Shown here: piece by piece, positions 21,985-33,829 of the stretch
How positions within the stretch are numbered: the stretch's first letter is position 1
Layout: each line of letters begins with the position of its first letter
NCBI RefSeq assembly: GCF_963678975.1
Contig: NC_089281.1
Location: 3,278,926 to 3,342,925, forward strand
Reading direction: 5' to 3'
Length of the DNA: 64,000 nt
Source: Dysidea avara
Lineage: Eukaryota > Porifera > Demospongiae > Dictyoceratida > Dysideidae
Notes under the pieces: generated by a model
What the model saw: only the letters and a program-made list of their open reading frames with translations
The model's database searches: none
What the model was told of the DNA's origin: nothing
Program-made: the position numbers and the translations under genes

Positions 21985-24693
21985 TTAAGATGCTGGATAC
22001 TTTGGCACAAGACTGCAAGAGTAACCAATCACTTGGGTTCCCTTCAAAGTCATTGAAGAACTAGCTTCGTCGAAGGTGTAGTCTGCTGTTTCCTTGTTGT
22101 ATTCACCACTTGAGTTAGCTCCAAAACTGAAGAGACCCCACTAAAAACAAATATATAAATACACATTGTTCCATATAGCTATGTACAATATATATGCTCA
22201 CCATAAAGCCAACTTTAGCAGATGCATCAAAATGCTTCATAGTTTCAATGATTTCCTGGTTAAATTTAGAGGCAGTAACTGTGATGTCTCTGGCCACTAT
22301 CATCTGAGTGCTGATGAGAGGCAGGGATCCATCATTTTTACTATTAACCTCCCCAGTCGACCAGCTTCCAGCTTTCTCTCCCGGAATATTGTAGTTTTGA
22401 ACTTTCAGTGCTGAAAGATCAAGCCAAGGACGATTAATTTGGACAGAGCGCACCTTGAAACTAAGGTTCAAATCTCTACTGCCATCTGCTGCAATTTCTT
22501 TCTCCATTTTTCCTTCAGCCTGTCCTCGTACACCAATGAATGCATAGGATACTCCAGCTGCTCCACCCAACTGATCATACTCCTTGGAGGCAGAGTGCTC
22601 CTCGCTGTGTTCTCCAATAGTAATCTATAAATCAAACCACTGCCTTCAATAACATATATATGATCTGCAGTGTTGAGCATTATTACTGCATACCACTGTC
22701 TATGTATTTACATAATGAGTAACTATCAGTTGTTTATGTATGGATATACTTACTGTCTCCCATTCTTTGCTATCTGCAGGTTGTGCAGGATCAAACCATT
22801 GGTACCAGTTAGCTGGGCTCATTGAAACATTATAGTAATCCTTATCAACACCATCATTCCCAGTCACAGTTCTTCTGTTACTGTCAAATGCTACCAGTGC
22901 ATAGATAAATCAAATGACAACTGTGTCCATATATGAGGGTGTAAATTGTGGTATAAATGATATATACCACTTACCTAAATAGGTGAAAGCTTGCAACTCT
23001 TTTGTTTTATACACAGGGGCAGATCCAGGAACTGGCAAGGGGAGGGACACAAACAGGCTAAATTGTAGTAGCCTGGTGGCCGCCGCTCCTTCACAAAAGT
23101 AAGAGTGGGCGGCGCCAGACTTTACCTACTTTCCTTAGTTTCTACCTTATATGTCTCCGAGTGGAGTAACTACTATATATATTGAAGACAAAGGTGGAGA
23201 AGAAACCAAAGCTGAATCCGACCTTAACCCTAATACTACTTGTCACGTACCCTAAAGTTGAACACTTGGGGTAACCTACTATAGATGCATGCCCAAAAAG
23301 TCAAATACACCGGGCAGCTACTACTTGCGTTCCCTAAAGTTGAGTACTCGGGGTAACTATCAGACGCGTGCCCTAAAGTTAAATGCTTGGGGCATAGCAT
23401 ACAACTAGCGTGCTTGATAGTGAGAGACATCCAGTGGACTGCTGGAACAATATAGCCCTGACAAAATATTTCTGGCTGCCGTAATAATAGCAACTTCGTT
23501 TATAAAAAGTGAAAACCTACTTTTTCTCCGTCACGGCGTTATCGATGAGAGATTATAAAAAAGGAGTAGGCGCTTATAATCTCTAATCGATAAGCGCCGT
23601 GACGGAGAAAAAGTGGTCTGGCCACGCGAGACTACCCCATACTATCTCTGCTGAACTGCGCTTGGTAGTTCAGCTTGACTCATCTGTTTAATGTGTTTGT
23701 TTTTGTTAATGTGTTTGTTTTTGTTAATGTGTTTGTTTTGTATTCAATTATAGATCTACTAAAAAAGAAACTATAGCTACGTGTATATAGTCTAGTTAAC
23801 ATTTTCACGGCCCCTCATGCCGTAATAGCGATAGGCGGAGAAAGTTACACGTGGGAAAAGTTTCGCGAAGTTCGCGATTAACTACAGTGACCATTGCAAG
23901 CCTTTTCGCCGCTTAGCTTGCTACATGCCTGTATTTATACACCAAGACATTAGCATACACGGTTAGTATCGCGAGACTTTTCCACTGGTAGCTATAAAGA
24001 TTACTTTCCCACGCGTAAGATTTTCCGCCTACGCCGCGGTAGTCAACAGGTTCAGGTGAATTTGCAAATGCATGCAGCAATGTAAGATATTTAAGCTACC
24101 ATGTTTGCACCTTTTCTCATGGGAACTAATGTTCCAGCGAGTGGTCCATACGTCCATTCCTCAATAGCTTTCAAGTGTGGAGCAACTTCCTTTTGTATTG
24201 GCTGAAAATCCATGTATTCATCCGTGACGGCAAAGTCTTTGTCAAAACGACTCTTCCATTTATCTCCATACTCTTTCTGATACTCATGTTCCATTTCGAC
24301 CCTCTTCTTGCGAACAGTTTTCTCTTTATTGAGGTAATCTTCATAGTAATCTGTGTGCTCAGTATCATAGACTTTGTACAGAACACCTCTTGCCTTTTCA
24401 AAAGCTGCTTGTTGCTGTGGGCCAGCATTTGGTCCCTTGCCTTGAGTCAGCAGTTGTTCCCACTTGGTAGAAATCCGCGATCCGGTCACGCTGTAGTTAG
24501 TAGCACAAGGGATGCCATTGTCGAGTAGCTCAAATGTATTGTAAGCTGCTAAACCGGCGTTACCACTGACATCATAATCAGAATATAGCAGTCGTTGACC
24601 AGTTGCCAACACAAAAGTAGATTTTCCGCTACCCTTAAATTTGTTGTTCAGAGCTTGCCAAAGCAGGCGATGATAGTTGATACCCTTTTTCAT
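21985..24693 (-). CDS. five-exon host gene, uncharacterised protein of about 450 aa
   Basis: The exons are 24693-24111, 23031-22975, 22890-22754, 22624-22202 and 22140-21985; lengths 583, 57, 137, 423 and 156 sum to 452 codons with all junction phases compatible. All introns are GT-AG. The start ATG (24693) opens the protein MKKGINYHRL; the end is LVPKYPAS-stop. Visible features are a lysine/glutamate-rich probable coiled stretch in the second half of exon 1 (NKEKTVRKKRVEMEHEY), a tryptophan-rich YYNVSMSPANWYQWFDP block, and a beta-rich C-terminal region ending MTLKGTQVIGYSCSL. There is no signal peptide and no membrane segment. GSGKST near residue 21 lacks the upstream glycine of a Walker A motif. 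I recall similar uncharacterised proteins in fungi and bacteria, but no function. Exon 2 could instead begin at 22998 (24-nt microexon, same phase, 440 aa). Intron 1 is full of repeats. Confidence 0.8.
22975..23031 (-). other. exon 2 of gene 1 with a transposon-derived acceptor
   Basis: A transposon terminus (CAGGGGCAGATCCAGG on the plus strand, starting at 23014) overlaps the 5' half of the longer exon 2 form. Its inner sequence supplies CCCTCCCCTTGCCAG, a strong acceptor. The alternative acceptor at 22999-23000 (ACAAAAG) lies outside the transposon. Both keep the frame, differing by 33 nt. Confidence 0.55.
23074..23110. repeat. GC-rich TIR remnant in intron 1
   Basis: TAGCCTGGTGGCCGCCGC...GGCGGCGCCAGAC is a small palindrome related to the GC-rich end of MULE-like element 4 at 11170. 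Confidence 0.55.
23222..23415. repeat. tandem repeat of about 40-46 bp, four degenerate units
   Basis: CCCTAAAGTTGA plus ACTTGGGGTAAC recurs three times, with one more diverged unit, inside intron 1 of gene 1. Just upstream lies AAGCTGAATCCGACC, also found at 45070. Confidence 0.65.
23521..23634. mobile_element. solo MULE-like terminus in intron 1
   Basis: It ends in GGCCACGCGAGACTA, the terminus of MULE-like element 2, and folds back on itself (CTCCGTCACGGCG and CGCCGTGACGGAG). The opposite terminal sequence is missing and no TSD is visible. Confidence 0.7.
23687..23746. repeat. 18-bp tandem repeat, about 3 copies
   Basis: TTAATGTGTTTGTTTTTG repeats in intron 1. Simple local duplication. 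Confidence 0.8.
23815..24045. mobile_element. short inverted-repeat element in intron 1
   Basis: GCGATAGGCGGAGAAAGTTAC...CGTGGGAAAAG at the left is matched by the inverse (CTTTCCCACGCGTAAG...CCGCCTACGCC) at the right. Arms of about 45 bp are diverged. It sits between exon 1 and the solo MULE-like end. Confidence 0.5.
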
Positions 24694-24761
24694 AGCTAAC
24701 TACAGCTAACAACCTTTGTAATGTAGTTACTAGAAAGTGCTAGCTATGGCTGATGATTTAT

Positions 24762-24870
24762 GATTTTATAGTAGGCATTCCAATATCCGTGATTTTTTAA
24801 TGAAAAAAATCTCCGTATATTCCCCAATAGAACCCTGGCACAAAATAACAACTCGTGTTTAACTTGGGAT
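24762..24870 (-). promoter_or_regulatory. upstream block of gene 1 shared with the ATPase gene
   Basis: On the minus strand this block (AAACACGAGTT, TTATTTTGTGCCAGGGTT, GGAATATACG, GGAATGCCTACTATA in order) ends about 70 bp before the gene 1 ATG. It matches 57828-57937, which ends about 45 bp before the internal ATG of the plus-strand ATPase. Similarity over about 105 bp is roughly 85% by eye. The two coding regions are unrelated. A promoter or 5' UTR role is inference. Confidence 0.6.
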
Positions 24871-24930
24871 TGCTCCGTCGTCCTAGCTCCAATGAGGATG
24901 AAATTCGCTGTGGGGTTTGTCCACACGCTG

Positions 24931-26068
24931 ATCATCATGAAAATCTTAGTTTTATCATGCGTGTTACATATAAGTAAGCTTTGTGTTGTTTTGTAATCTT
25001 TTCAAGCCTTATAATGTATGTAGAATACTTTACAACTTTAAAAAACGTACTGTCGGGTGGAAGGTAGTCACTGGTGCTTACTTTAAAGTACGTAGTTACT
25101 CTGGTTAGCGATTTTCAGCTCCAGAGCAATTTTCTGATGGCTGTGTCATCAGCTCAAAAGTATAAACCACTTCAAAGTCGGCATAACAATGCCATAATTG
25201 AAACCACAACGGTATTGTTGCATCATTGTGGCACCTCCACTACCTATATAAGTTGTTAACTTGATTACTTGACATAGCCTCTTGCCTATGGGTATACACC
25301 ATTGTATTGAGAAGTGTGTAGTAGGTGAAGCATATTTGCTCACCACAAAGCATACAAAGATCTCTGAGATCTGATACAATCTGCTCATTACATGTATAAA
25401 CTTGCAGCTAGAAGCAACTGCAGTTTCAAGATAGTCCAGATTGCTAGATGGCTTCCTGATTTAATTGTGCCATTTTTCCCTTTAAAATGTATGGGGAACC
25501 CCGAGAAAAAATGTACCTTTTTTCAGTTTTTAAGCACTGTGCATGCCAAAGTAGCTAATTCCAGCCCAACAAACTATATATTTCTGAGATCAGCAATCAA
25601 TACTCTATCTATTGAGCATATAAAAAGCCAATTTTTCCAAAATTTAAAAATTGGGCTGGAATGCCTATTAATTTTATAGTTATATGTGACCAGAGTTTAC
25701 AAAACAGATCCAAATCGCACATCAGGCAAAATCAAACTAACACCACCAGTGGATAGCTACACTATCGTACTACTAGTTTTGACCCTCAGTACTACTCAAA
25801 CTACTCGTGGCTGGTTTTAACAGACATCTTTTCTGGGTGGTGTGGAGTGCTCAAATGGCGGTTTCAGGCCTTGTGAAGGACCTGGCTTGGCAAGAATCAG
25901 TGGTTTACTGGTGGACAGCCTTATAATGTTGGCCAGACATTTTCTCTGTTGATTTTACTACATATCAGCCACTAAGGAGCCAGCACAGCATTGTAATCTC
26001 GTGTCTGGACTCCAATCGTGGTCTGCTTCCATTTTGAGGTCTATCTCTTGCCCTCCCCGTCACCCCCC
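24931..26068. other. no gene recognised
   Basis: Contains a dispersed-repeat fragment at 25684-25725 (GATCCAAATCGCACAT, shared with 32345-32410 and 35250-35330) and a small inverted repeat (ATTCCAGCCCAAC at 25558, inverse at 25646). Pyrimidine-rich tract at 26055-26090. Confidence 0.4.
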
Positions 26069-26918
26069 ACCCTCCCCCCCCGCGAAAAATTTTTTTGAGC
26101 ACACTTTGGACTTAGAAAATTTTCACGAAATATTATTTTCCGGATAATGTTGTGTACGTATCCTGGATACTGACATGTTCAAGACTAGTAGCAGTGCCAA
26201 CAACGTCGTGCTCTCCGCCTCGCTCTCCGCCAGGCTGGCAGCCGCTAGAAAAGAAGGGCGAAAAAATTGAGCCAGTTTAGAAGAACTCTTAGTTTCTCCT
26301 GCCGTTTTTTCAGAAGGACTGTTCTTACCTTGTTTCTCTCACTGGCTGCCTTGCTGGCTGCCTCATCATTATGAACTGATTTGTCAGTGGCGTCTTGCAT
26401 TATCTGGCAGCACAGAGCTATTCACAGGTATTGGTGAAACTGATTATGTGAGTGTGAAGCAGCTTGTGTTTTATTCTTGTGACACCACTATGTGATTCTT
26501 GTGACACCACTATGTGTGTGTGTGTGTGTGTGTGTGAGTGTGTCTCGTTTTTGTGCTATGTAATGTACCTATCAATGTCACGCCCCACCTACCCCAGGTC
26601 GGGCAGTAGGTGGGGATTTGTAGGGGATTTGTCACCCAAGCTCGTCCCCAGGGTAGGGGCATTTGCAACATGAATATCCGTACTTTTCCATACTGTTGTG
26701 ATTCCCGGGATAATTACAGGTAGTAGGGGATTCGTAACTCAAAGTTGTCCCCAGGGTTGGGGAATTTGCCTTCTCGCATTTGCAAATCCCCAACAGTCCC
26801 CACCTCTGCCCGACCTGGGGTAGGTGGGGCTTGACATTGATAGGTGCATAACTGTTTGTACCTCCTGCAAGGAAGAACAGCTTAAGCCGATTGCATTGAG
26901 TTTAAACAATAAATCAAA

Positions 26919-26949
<31 letters not shown>

Positions 26950-27120
26950 CACTATAGGTGTTACGAATTCTCTCATGGAAGAACGGCTCTGCCGAATGTG
27001 TTGAGTTTAAATTTTAAAAAATTCTGACATTTGTTAACTTATCTGCTTTACCAGTTATAACTGAACAAGGGATGGTCACTACCTATGTATGGTCCTGTAA
27101 AACCATCTGTGACTGTGATC
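26069..27120. repeat. left arm of a large inverted duplication
   Basis: Matches the reverse complement of 31424-32150 over most of its length, interrupted by a 286-bp MITE and (GT)n tracts (26511-26541, 26921-26949). It includes a minus-strand ATG exon-like piece (26398 downwards, QDATDKSVHNDEAASKAASE then a GTAAGA donor) and a plus-strand piece after an acceptor at 27050 (VITEQGMVTTYVW). Both pieces recur in the other arm in mirrored orientation. They could be remnants of exons of a divergent gene pair or of a transposon. Confidence 0.7.
26563..26848. mobile_element. TA-target MITE, empty site present in the same window
   Basis: TIRs of about 45 bp start ATGTACCTATCAATGTCA and run through GCCCCACCTACCCCAGG. 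The flanks are TA (26561-26562 and 26849-26850). The inverted duplicate at 31690-31720 lacks this segment, so it acts as an empty site. The interior has repeated GGGGATTTG phrases. TA target fits the Tc1/mariner superfamily or a similar TA-targeting group. Confidence 0.85.
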
Positions 27121-27384
27121 AAGATATTTGATCAACCTTGATTTCATCTCAGGAAAAGGGGACAAAGCTTAATTTACTGTTTTGCTAATACAAGCCACTT
27201 GATTGCCTCTTTTAAGTCAGTAGAAATTAACATCACAGTGTTGATCTCTTGGTTGATCGCTGTCGTGGATAGTTTTACAGGAGTATTATATATGTGTGAA
27301 CAAGCAGTTGTGCTTTTGATGGGTTTAATAAAGAGATGTTTTGGTCCTTGGACGCTATGATATTTGTTGTATTGGAGATAACTT

Positions 27385-27750
27385 TGATTCAACCAGTTCT
27401 ACGACTATGCTGCTGTAATCTATGGGCCTCATTATTAGGGTGACATTAACAGAGTTGAATCACTTAAACACAGAGCTTCAAAACTAGTTAGTGACTTTCA
27501 TCGTTATGAAAGATTACAACCACCCACCTTAGTATACAGAAAATTTAGAGAGCCACATATCAAAAATTGAATGGTAACATGCACCAATCCTTGCAGCTTA
27601 CCAGATCCACCATTTCCCATTGACATTCAATTGTACAAACATGCAGTGCATGAAAATTTGTGAAGAAATAATTATTTTCTAAAGAATAATAATTGAATAT
27701 TGGAATGCACTACCGAAACATGTTGTAATGGTTGACAATTTTAAGTGAGA
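27385..27750 (+). pseudogene. degenerate LINE ORF2 C-terminal fragment
   Basis: Readable pieces are YDYAAVIYGPHY, INRVESLKHRASKLV and, after frameshifts, YWNALPKHVV. These match the YAAVxWxP...RRAxR...WNxLPxxVV arrangement of CR1/Jockey-type LINEs. Both ends are eroded. Confidence 0.65.
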
Positions 27751-30209
27751 TTACTATAAAAATTAAAAAATGTGATTTGAATTGATCAGCCATCTGTCTT
27801 AACCTTATTAAGTATTAAAGGAAGACATACAAAAGCATGATAATCATGTGTTTGTTATTTTATTGTTGTAATATCAAGTGACTACAAGTTTAAGACTGAA
27901 TTGCATCACAATTCACAATATAAAGTAATATTTTTCCCTAATTTGCCACTCAGATGTTCCTTGTACTACAGAAATGTTGCTGTTTTTATGTACATCATAG
28001 GTATATTAGGTAATGATTCACTAGTTTATTATGTGGTGATGATTTTGTGTGATGATCTATGATTGAGTGTAATGTTCTTAATTTGTAGGTGAATTCACAT
28101 TGTTATTGTGAATGATTTACTTCTCGTCTAAATGAGGTGTGGAACAATGAGTCCGTATTATGGTGATCTTGTGAGATGACTGATCTATGTTTAATGATGA
28201 ACAATTTGACTGTGAGCATTCAAGGGTAACAGCAACAACAAAAGACATGATTGAAGTTTTGCATTTAGGTGTATATTACAATAGCACCAGTGTGTGTATT
28301 GTAAAGCACCTTTACACAACTAATTTTTGTTGATGGCTACATGTTATTGATATCACCCTCTTTAAGAAAATGGTATATTCTTTTTGCTGGAGTGTAGCCA
28401 ATCGTATTTTGCTGTACATAGAGTGTATGCTCACCTCAATATGCTAGCTGTATCCTCACACCTGAAGGCTGCATTAGTGTTAGTGTAGTAGATTTAGTGC
28501 AAGTTATTTGCTATTTTATCCAATGGTAAATTTGCAGAAGTACTTTTATTACTCCATGATTTATAAGGTAGTTGTGCTTGAAAACTTATTGTCCTTTACT
28601 GTCTAAATAATGCCTGCATGGCTGACAGCTGTAAAGAAATTACTCGTACAGTGCTTCCTGACCCCTAGGTACCAAGACATGTTCAGATAATCAAAGCCTA
28701 TTTTTATACAGGGTTACTCTAATGGAATGAACGCCTTAGACGAAATACTCTAATAGAACAGACACATCTACTGTAAGTAAGTGTGTTGATAGTCGAAGGT
28801 CAGATAATCAAGTATTCACTTCTATTAGGTGTGATATATTTAATCCATTGTTGTGACAGCTATAGTGGATACTTTGTGTGTGTACTAATTGTGTCACCAT
28901 TTCATCTCTTGTACAACTAATGATAGCCTAAAGAATTAAGGGGATAAAAAATGAAGTTGTGAAGTTTACTCCCATATACTACTGGTATCAGTTCTCAGGT
29001 GCTATAATATAAGAGCACATGTCATTCAAAATTTCTGCAATAAAAATCAATGCATCCTCGTCAATTTTATGGAGTACATCTGCTGTCCTTCTTTATGAAC
29101 TTGAAGTGCTATTGTTATTAACACTTTACAGTGACCAGCACTGAAGGTCTATTAGTGTGTTAGTGTCAGGTTATTTGGGTTGCATTTCAAGGGACTTAAT
29201 GTGGAGCCGTACTCATGCACCATTTGAGAATGTTTTTGGTGTCTTAAGTGATATATGGAGCCACACCCACATCCTCTATGGTATTATGTCCACTTATTGG
29301 GTTTGTGTTGTTGTACGCAACAAGTCTGCATGGCATCAAGAAAAGTGCTATGCCTGCTTATGGGAGCCTGTAGACTACCATGGAGCCACACCCACTTATT
29401 GATCATTGAATATGTGTGTTTTGATACCTGTAGCTACTTGTTCATTTTCTTTTGCATACAATTCTTCCTGTTGGTCGACAACCTTGACTTGCACCATGTA
29501 ACTCTTACTCCTGAATTTAAAAAGCATTGATGGATTATCTAACTGTAGAACCTCTCTTAAAGTACCCTCCACTATAAAGAAAAATTTCTGTGGTTCCTAT
29601 AGAATACAATTTAAAGGACAAACTCTCAGTAAGATTTCATCAGTTGGTCTCAAACTGTTCGTTACATACGTACGTAGTGGTTCGTTACATAGTGGTTCCA
29701 ATAGATAAGTTTATATGTACGTACATAATTATACCATACATACACTAGGTCATTCAACAGTTCAAGTATGCTTGACTCATACTGTATGGGAGCAGTTCTA
29801 ATTACCATTAATATTAGAAATGTTCCTGTACAATAACCTGTATAAGAGATAGCACTGAGAATTTACAAATTTGTCTACAATGAAACCTCTTAAAGATTGG
29901 TAATTTTTGTCCTTTATAAAAAAGATGTACCTTAACTGTATGGTTGAGTCATATACGTAGAACTATGTACTACATTAGCCAGCAAGTAGATTGTCAGTCA
30001 CTCAATTAAATGGTTAACAGTAATCACATCTGTGGATCACAATTCCTGCACAGTATGTAACATAGTTATTAGAAACTACAGTGAGTTTCTTTTCTGTTTT
30101 CATCAGCTCCCACATATGTACCCATTATTGCAGATTTAACAATTATTTTGTCTGAATAACAAAAAACTTGAATATGCAGCAAAAGTACAACATTTGTATA
30201 TAGGTACCT
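27751..30209. other. no gene recognised; AT-rich, with old repeats
   Basis: A copy of the dispersed motif (28747) is present. GGAGCCACACCCA recurs at 29255 and 29380, with a related copy near 29203. Sequences resembling Tc1/mariner-type MITE ends (GAACCTCTCTTAAAG near 29547, GAAACCTCTTAAAG near 29885) suggest an eroded element. The longest ORF here (81-91 aa) is repeat-derived. Confidence 0.4.
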
Positions 30210-30685
30210 AACTAGTCTCACATGCCAGACAGTTTGTGTGGGGGCGAGAAATAAACAGTCTGATCACTGTTGTACACTTTCCATGAATAAACTGACATGC
30301 AATTAGATTACATCACACTATTGTTTTGTGGCAAGGATGAATCGTGCCAGTCACGTCTGAGCAAGCTAAGGCGAAAATTGTACTGGTGATGTCATGATGT
30401 ATTTGAAACATTGCTGAAGGTCTTCCTCGACAATTCCACTACTTCACAAATCCAATGATTATAAGAGCTCTGTACAAGGGGAACAAATATCCTAAGCCTA
30501 TGGCATTGTTAAACTTCAGTCCTTTATTACAGTAAGAATTTGAATAATTGGTGTTTGTTTTATAGAGCCCGCAAGGCAATCTGATTGGCTCTGCCAACAT
30601 TCCACAGTGGTCACAGAATGTGTGCAACAGTGACTAGAAGCTTATTTGCCACCCCCACACAAACCGTCTGGCATGGAGACTAGTT
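30210..30685. mobile_element. TIR element beginning AACTAGTCTC
   Basis: The left end AACTAGTCTCACATGCCAGA and the right inverse share about 60 bp, including TTTGTGTGGGGG. The TAGTCTC...CCAGAC start resembles the MULE-like family, but no flanking duplication is visible. Confidence 0.65.
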
Positions 30686-30936
30686 GGAACAATGAGTCCT
30701 TATTCTCACAGTGATTGCATAAAGATGAGATGACTTCGATCCAATAAGCATTTCTTGGCATTCTGTAGAGTGTTAGGTTACCTCATTAGACGTTGAATTC
30801 CCTAGCCAGTTGCTTGCAATATCTGAGTTTCCACCTACAAATAAGAACATCATACCCAATACACACAACATCACACAAAATCATGACCACGTTACCACAT
30901 AATAAAGTGGTGATGAAAATTAAAATATCTATAATA

Positions 30937-31181
30937 CACCTATCAATGTATTTACAGGGAGAATTGACACAAAACTGTTGCCGCACTATAGGACATTAAT
31001 TTTGATAATCATTCATTAAGCACACAAGTATACTTTTTCTTGTAACTTGTCATATCTCTGTGTGGATAAGTGAGGATTTGACACAATAAGTTTGCCCTTC
31101 TATGGGTCATTTGACATTCGGCTGTTTGAAATCCCCATGTATGCCCAAGGGCAGGATAGTAGGGTAATACATTGATAGGTG
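30937..31181. mobile_element. MITE related to the one at 26563
   Basis: Ends CACCTATCAATGTATT and AATACATTGATAGGTG. It shares the CACCTATCAATGT start with 26563-26848 but not its interior. TSD unclear. Confidence 0.65.
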
Positions 31182-31423
31182 AATTAACGTATATAACAGT
31201 AGCATCTCTATAGGGCAAGGAACATCTCTAAGTAGTGAAATGTTATTTTCTATTGGGACTTAATGTCACTACAAATATCAGTCACTTAATTGTTACTACA
31301 ATAGAATAGCAAATGATTTTTCATATTTCTTTCTGAGAAAGTAGAATTTGGTAATACTAATAAGATGACAAAAACCACAACTGACGTTCAGCAACATAAT
31401 ATTATAGTTCCAATACTCAGTAG

Positions 31424-32150
31424 GACCATCTGCACAGTCGTAGATGGTTTTACAGAACCACACATAGGTAGTGACCATCCCTTGTTCAGTTATAACTGGT
31501 ACAACAGATAAAAACAAACAAGTTATCTAATGTCAGATTTAAAAAAAAAATTTAGACTCAACACATTCGACAGAGCCGTTCTTCCATGAGAGAATTCATG
31601 ACACCTATAGTGACACACACACACATTTGATTTATTGTTTAACCTCAATGCAATCGGCTTACTGTAAGTTGTTCTTCCTTGCAGGAGGTACAAACAGTTT
31701 AATACATAGCACAAAAACGAGACACACACACAGTGGTGTCAAGAATAAAACACAAGCTGCTTCACACTCACATAATCAATTTCACCAACCTGTGAATAGC
31801 TCTGTGCTGCCAGGTAATGCGAGACGCCACTGACAAATCAGTTCATAGTGATGAGGCAGCCAGCAAGGCAGCCAGCGAGGCAGCCAGTGAGAGAAACAAG
31901 GTAAGAACAGTCCTTCTGAAAAAACGGCAGGAGGAAAGAGTTCTTCTAAACTGGCTCAATTTTTCCGCCCTTCTTTCTAGCGGCTGCCAGCCTGGCGGAG
32001 AACACGACGTTGTTGGCCCTGCTAACTAGTCGGCTTCAACATGTCAGTATCCAGGATACGTACACAACATTATCCGGAAAAAAATATTTCGTGAAAATTG
32101 TCTAAGTCCAAAGTGTGCCCAAAAAAAAAATTCGCCCGCCCCCCACCCTC
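31424..32150. repeat. right arm of the inverted duplication
   Basis: Mirror of 26069-27120 without the MITE. The plus strand carries ATG at 31817 (RDATDKSVHSDEAASKAASE, with one extra EAAS repeat) followed by the same GTAAGA donor. The minus strand carries VITEQGMVTTYVWFCKTIY and then DCADGPTEYWNY after a GTACCAG acceptor. The DCADG-x-x-E string is reminiscent of an LDL-receptor class A repeat but is isolated. Confidence 0.7.
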
Positions 32151-32453
32151 CACCCCTTTGTGAGCACTCGTGATACTACTTCGCTCGTCCAACTGCTCAG
32201 ATTTTCTATCTTATTTGGCGGGAAACTCTACAAGCAGCTACAAGTACTGGAAGTGGCCTGAAAGGTGACAGATTGATGCATCTTTTGTGTAAATTTCATA
32301 CGCGTGCTTGCTATCTTTGGAGACTTATGCTGGCTTCAATTCTTTAAAACCGTTTATCTCGAAACTTCTAATGTGCGATTTGGATCGTTTTTCCAAAATC
32401 CAGTCACATATACTCAATGAATGCGAGGACTGCATACATGCATGCTTACAACT

Positions 32454-32782
32454 CAGTGGCGGATCCAGGGGGGTTTCATTGGTTTCCACGGAAACCCCCT
32501 TTGAAAAATGATTGCGTAACAATTAAATGTTTTAATTATCGCGGCGTGCGTCTCGATCGAGATACTGTAATTAGAGCAGTCACAGTAGCTACTAAAGTAG
32601 TGTGTAGGAAGTTTTTAATATATTTTATGTACTATTACTAGGCTGTGACCTTTTTTTTTTTTTTTTGGTCTCACCTTACCAAACCAGACGATGTAGTGCA
32701 AACGTTTGCGTATCTCATGTCAATATATATCTCCACCTTCTAAACTGGAAACCCCCTTTATAAATTCCTAGATCCGCCACTG
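32454..32782. mobile_element. hAT5-like MITE copy 1 (5-bp TSD CAACT)
   Basis: Ends CAGTGGCGGATCCAGG and its inverse, flanked by CAACT (32449-32453 and 32783-32787). The interior has AAACCCCCTTT on both sides, a poly(T) run and a variant of the dispersed 18-bp motif (32563). A 5-bp TSD with CAG-starting TIR fits hAT5-type elements; assignment is inference. Confidence 0.8.
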
Positions 32783-33089
32783 CAACTAGCTAATTATCTG
32801 CATGCATGCAGGTTATATATACGTACAAATAACAGAATGCCTTATCCGAAATTGCATAAAAATGGCCACTGTAGTGTGGGAACTCTCGTAAAATTTGTAA
32901 GGGCTACTATCAGGAGAAAAATTTGAACTGAAATATCTCAGCCAAGAAGGAAGATATCAAGCTCTAACCAGCTCTAGTAGGTATGGTTATAAATTAGCTG
33001 AAAGAAATGAAAAGTAAAATGCAAAGGGAATGTGGAAGAACTTTTAATAGATACATGTTCAACTCCATTCATGATCCTTATCCCAACTA

Positions 33090-33780
33090 CTATATTGTTC
33101 CCCATTGTGGCATCCATACCTTATCCAAAATATCTCTGCTCTTGAAAGAACACAGCGACGAGCCACCAAATATATCCTGAATGACTACATCTCTGACTAC
33201 AAAACACGCCTTATCAAACTCAACTTGTTACCATTAATGTATACCTATGATCTATGTGACATCCTGTTCTTTATTAAATCAATAAAAAATCTATCTGATC
33301 ATTTTTACATCCAAACCTTCATCAAATTCTGCCACCATTCTACCAGGTTTTCTTCCTGTAACAAACTTGAACATGTTTTCACATCATCTAACAAACAAAG
33401 AAATTTTTTCTTCTACAAACTACCTAGAACTTTCAACAGCCTACCTACAATTGACTTAACTAAACCATTTCTTACCATCAAAGCTCAGTTAATCCAAATT
33501 CTATGGCAGCATTTTACGAAGAACTTTAATCCTGATAACATACACAGTTTTCATTTTTCTTTTCCCTGTAGCATCTGTTCTAAACACCCCAAGCCACCGA
33601 ACTTTTATGCACACAATAGTTAGTTATTATAAGTTATTAAGTATATAACTTCAGGGTCTGGTACTTGTTACCAGATTCCTTTATTGCAACTTGCTCATAC
33701 AGCTATAGCTAACTACTGTTTGTATAATTTTGGATTTTTAACATTGCACTATAAAGCTTTTACTACTACTACTACTACTG
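33090..33780 (+). pseudogene. 5'-truncated LINE: ORF2 C-terminus and 3' UTR with (TAC)n tail
   Basis: An open frame to 33623 encodes LWHPYLIQNISALERTQRRA and continues to a Cys/His-containing end (CSICSKHPKPPNF). The 3' UTR ends in (TAC)n near 33763-33780, a microsatellite tail used by CR1-like elements. The frame is intact but the RT is missing. Confidence 0.75.
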
Positions 33781-33829
33781 TACTTACTTAAGTGGCAAAA
33801 AGAAAAAAAACTGTACCATTACATCAAGT

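Noticed and set aside
24631-24660. Walker A motif (GSGKST) in exon 1 of gene 1
   Set aside because: The glycine four residues before GK is missing and there is no Walker B partner, so it is probably coincidental.
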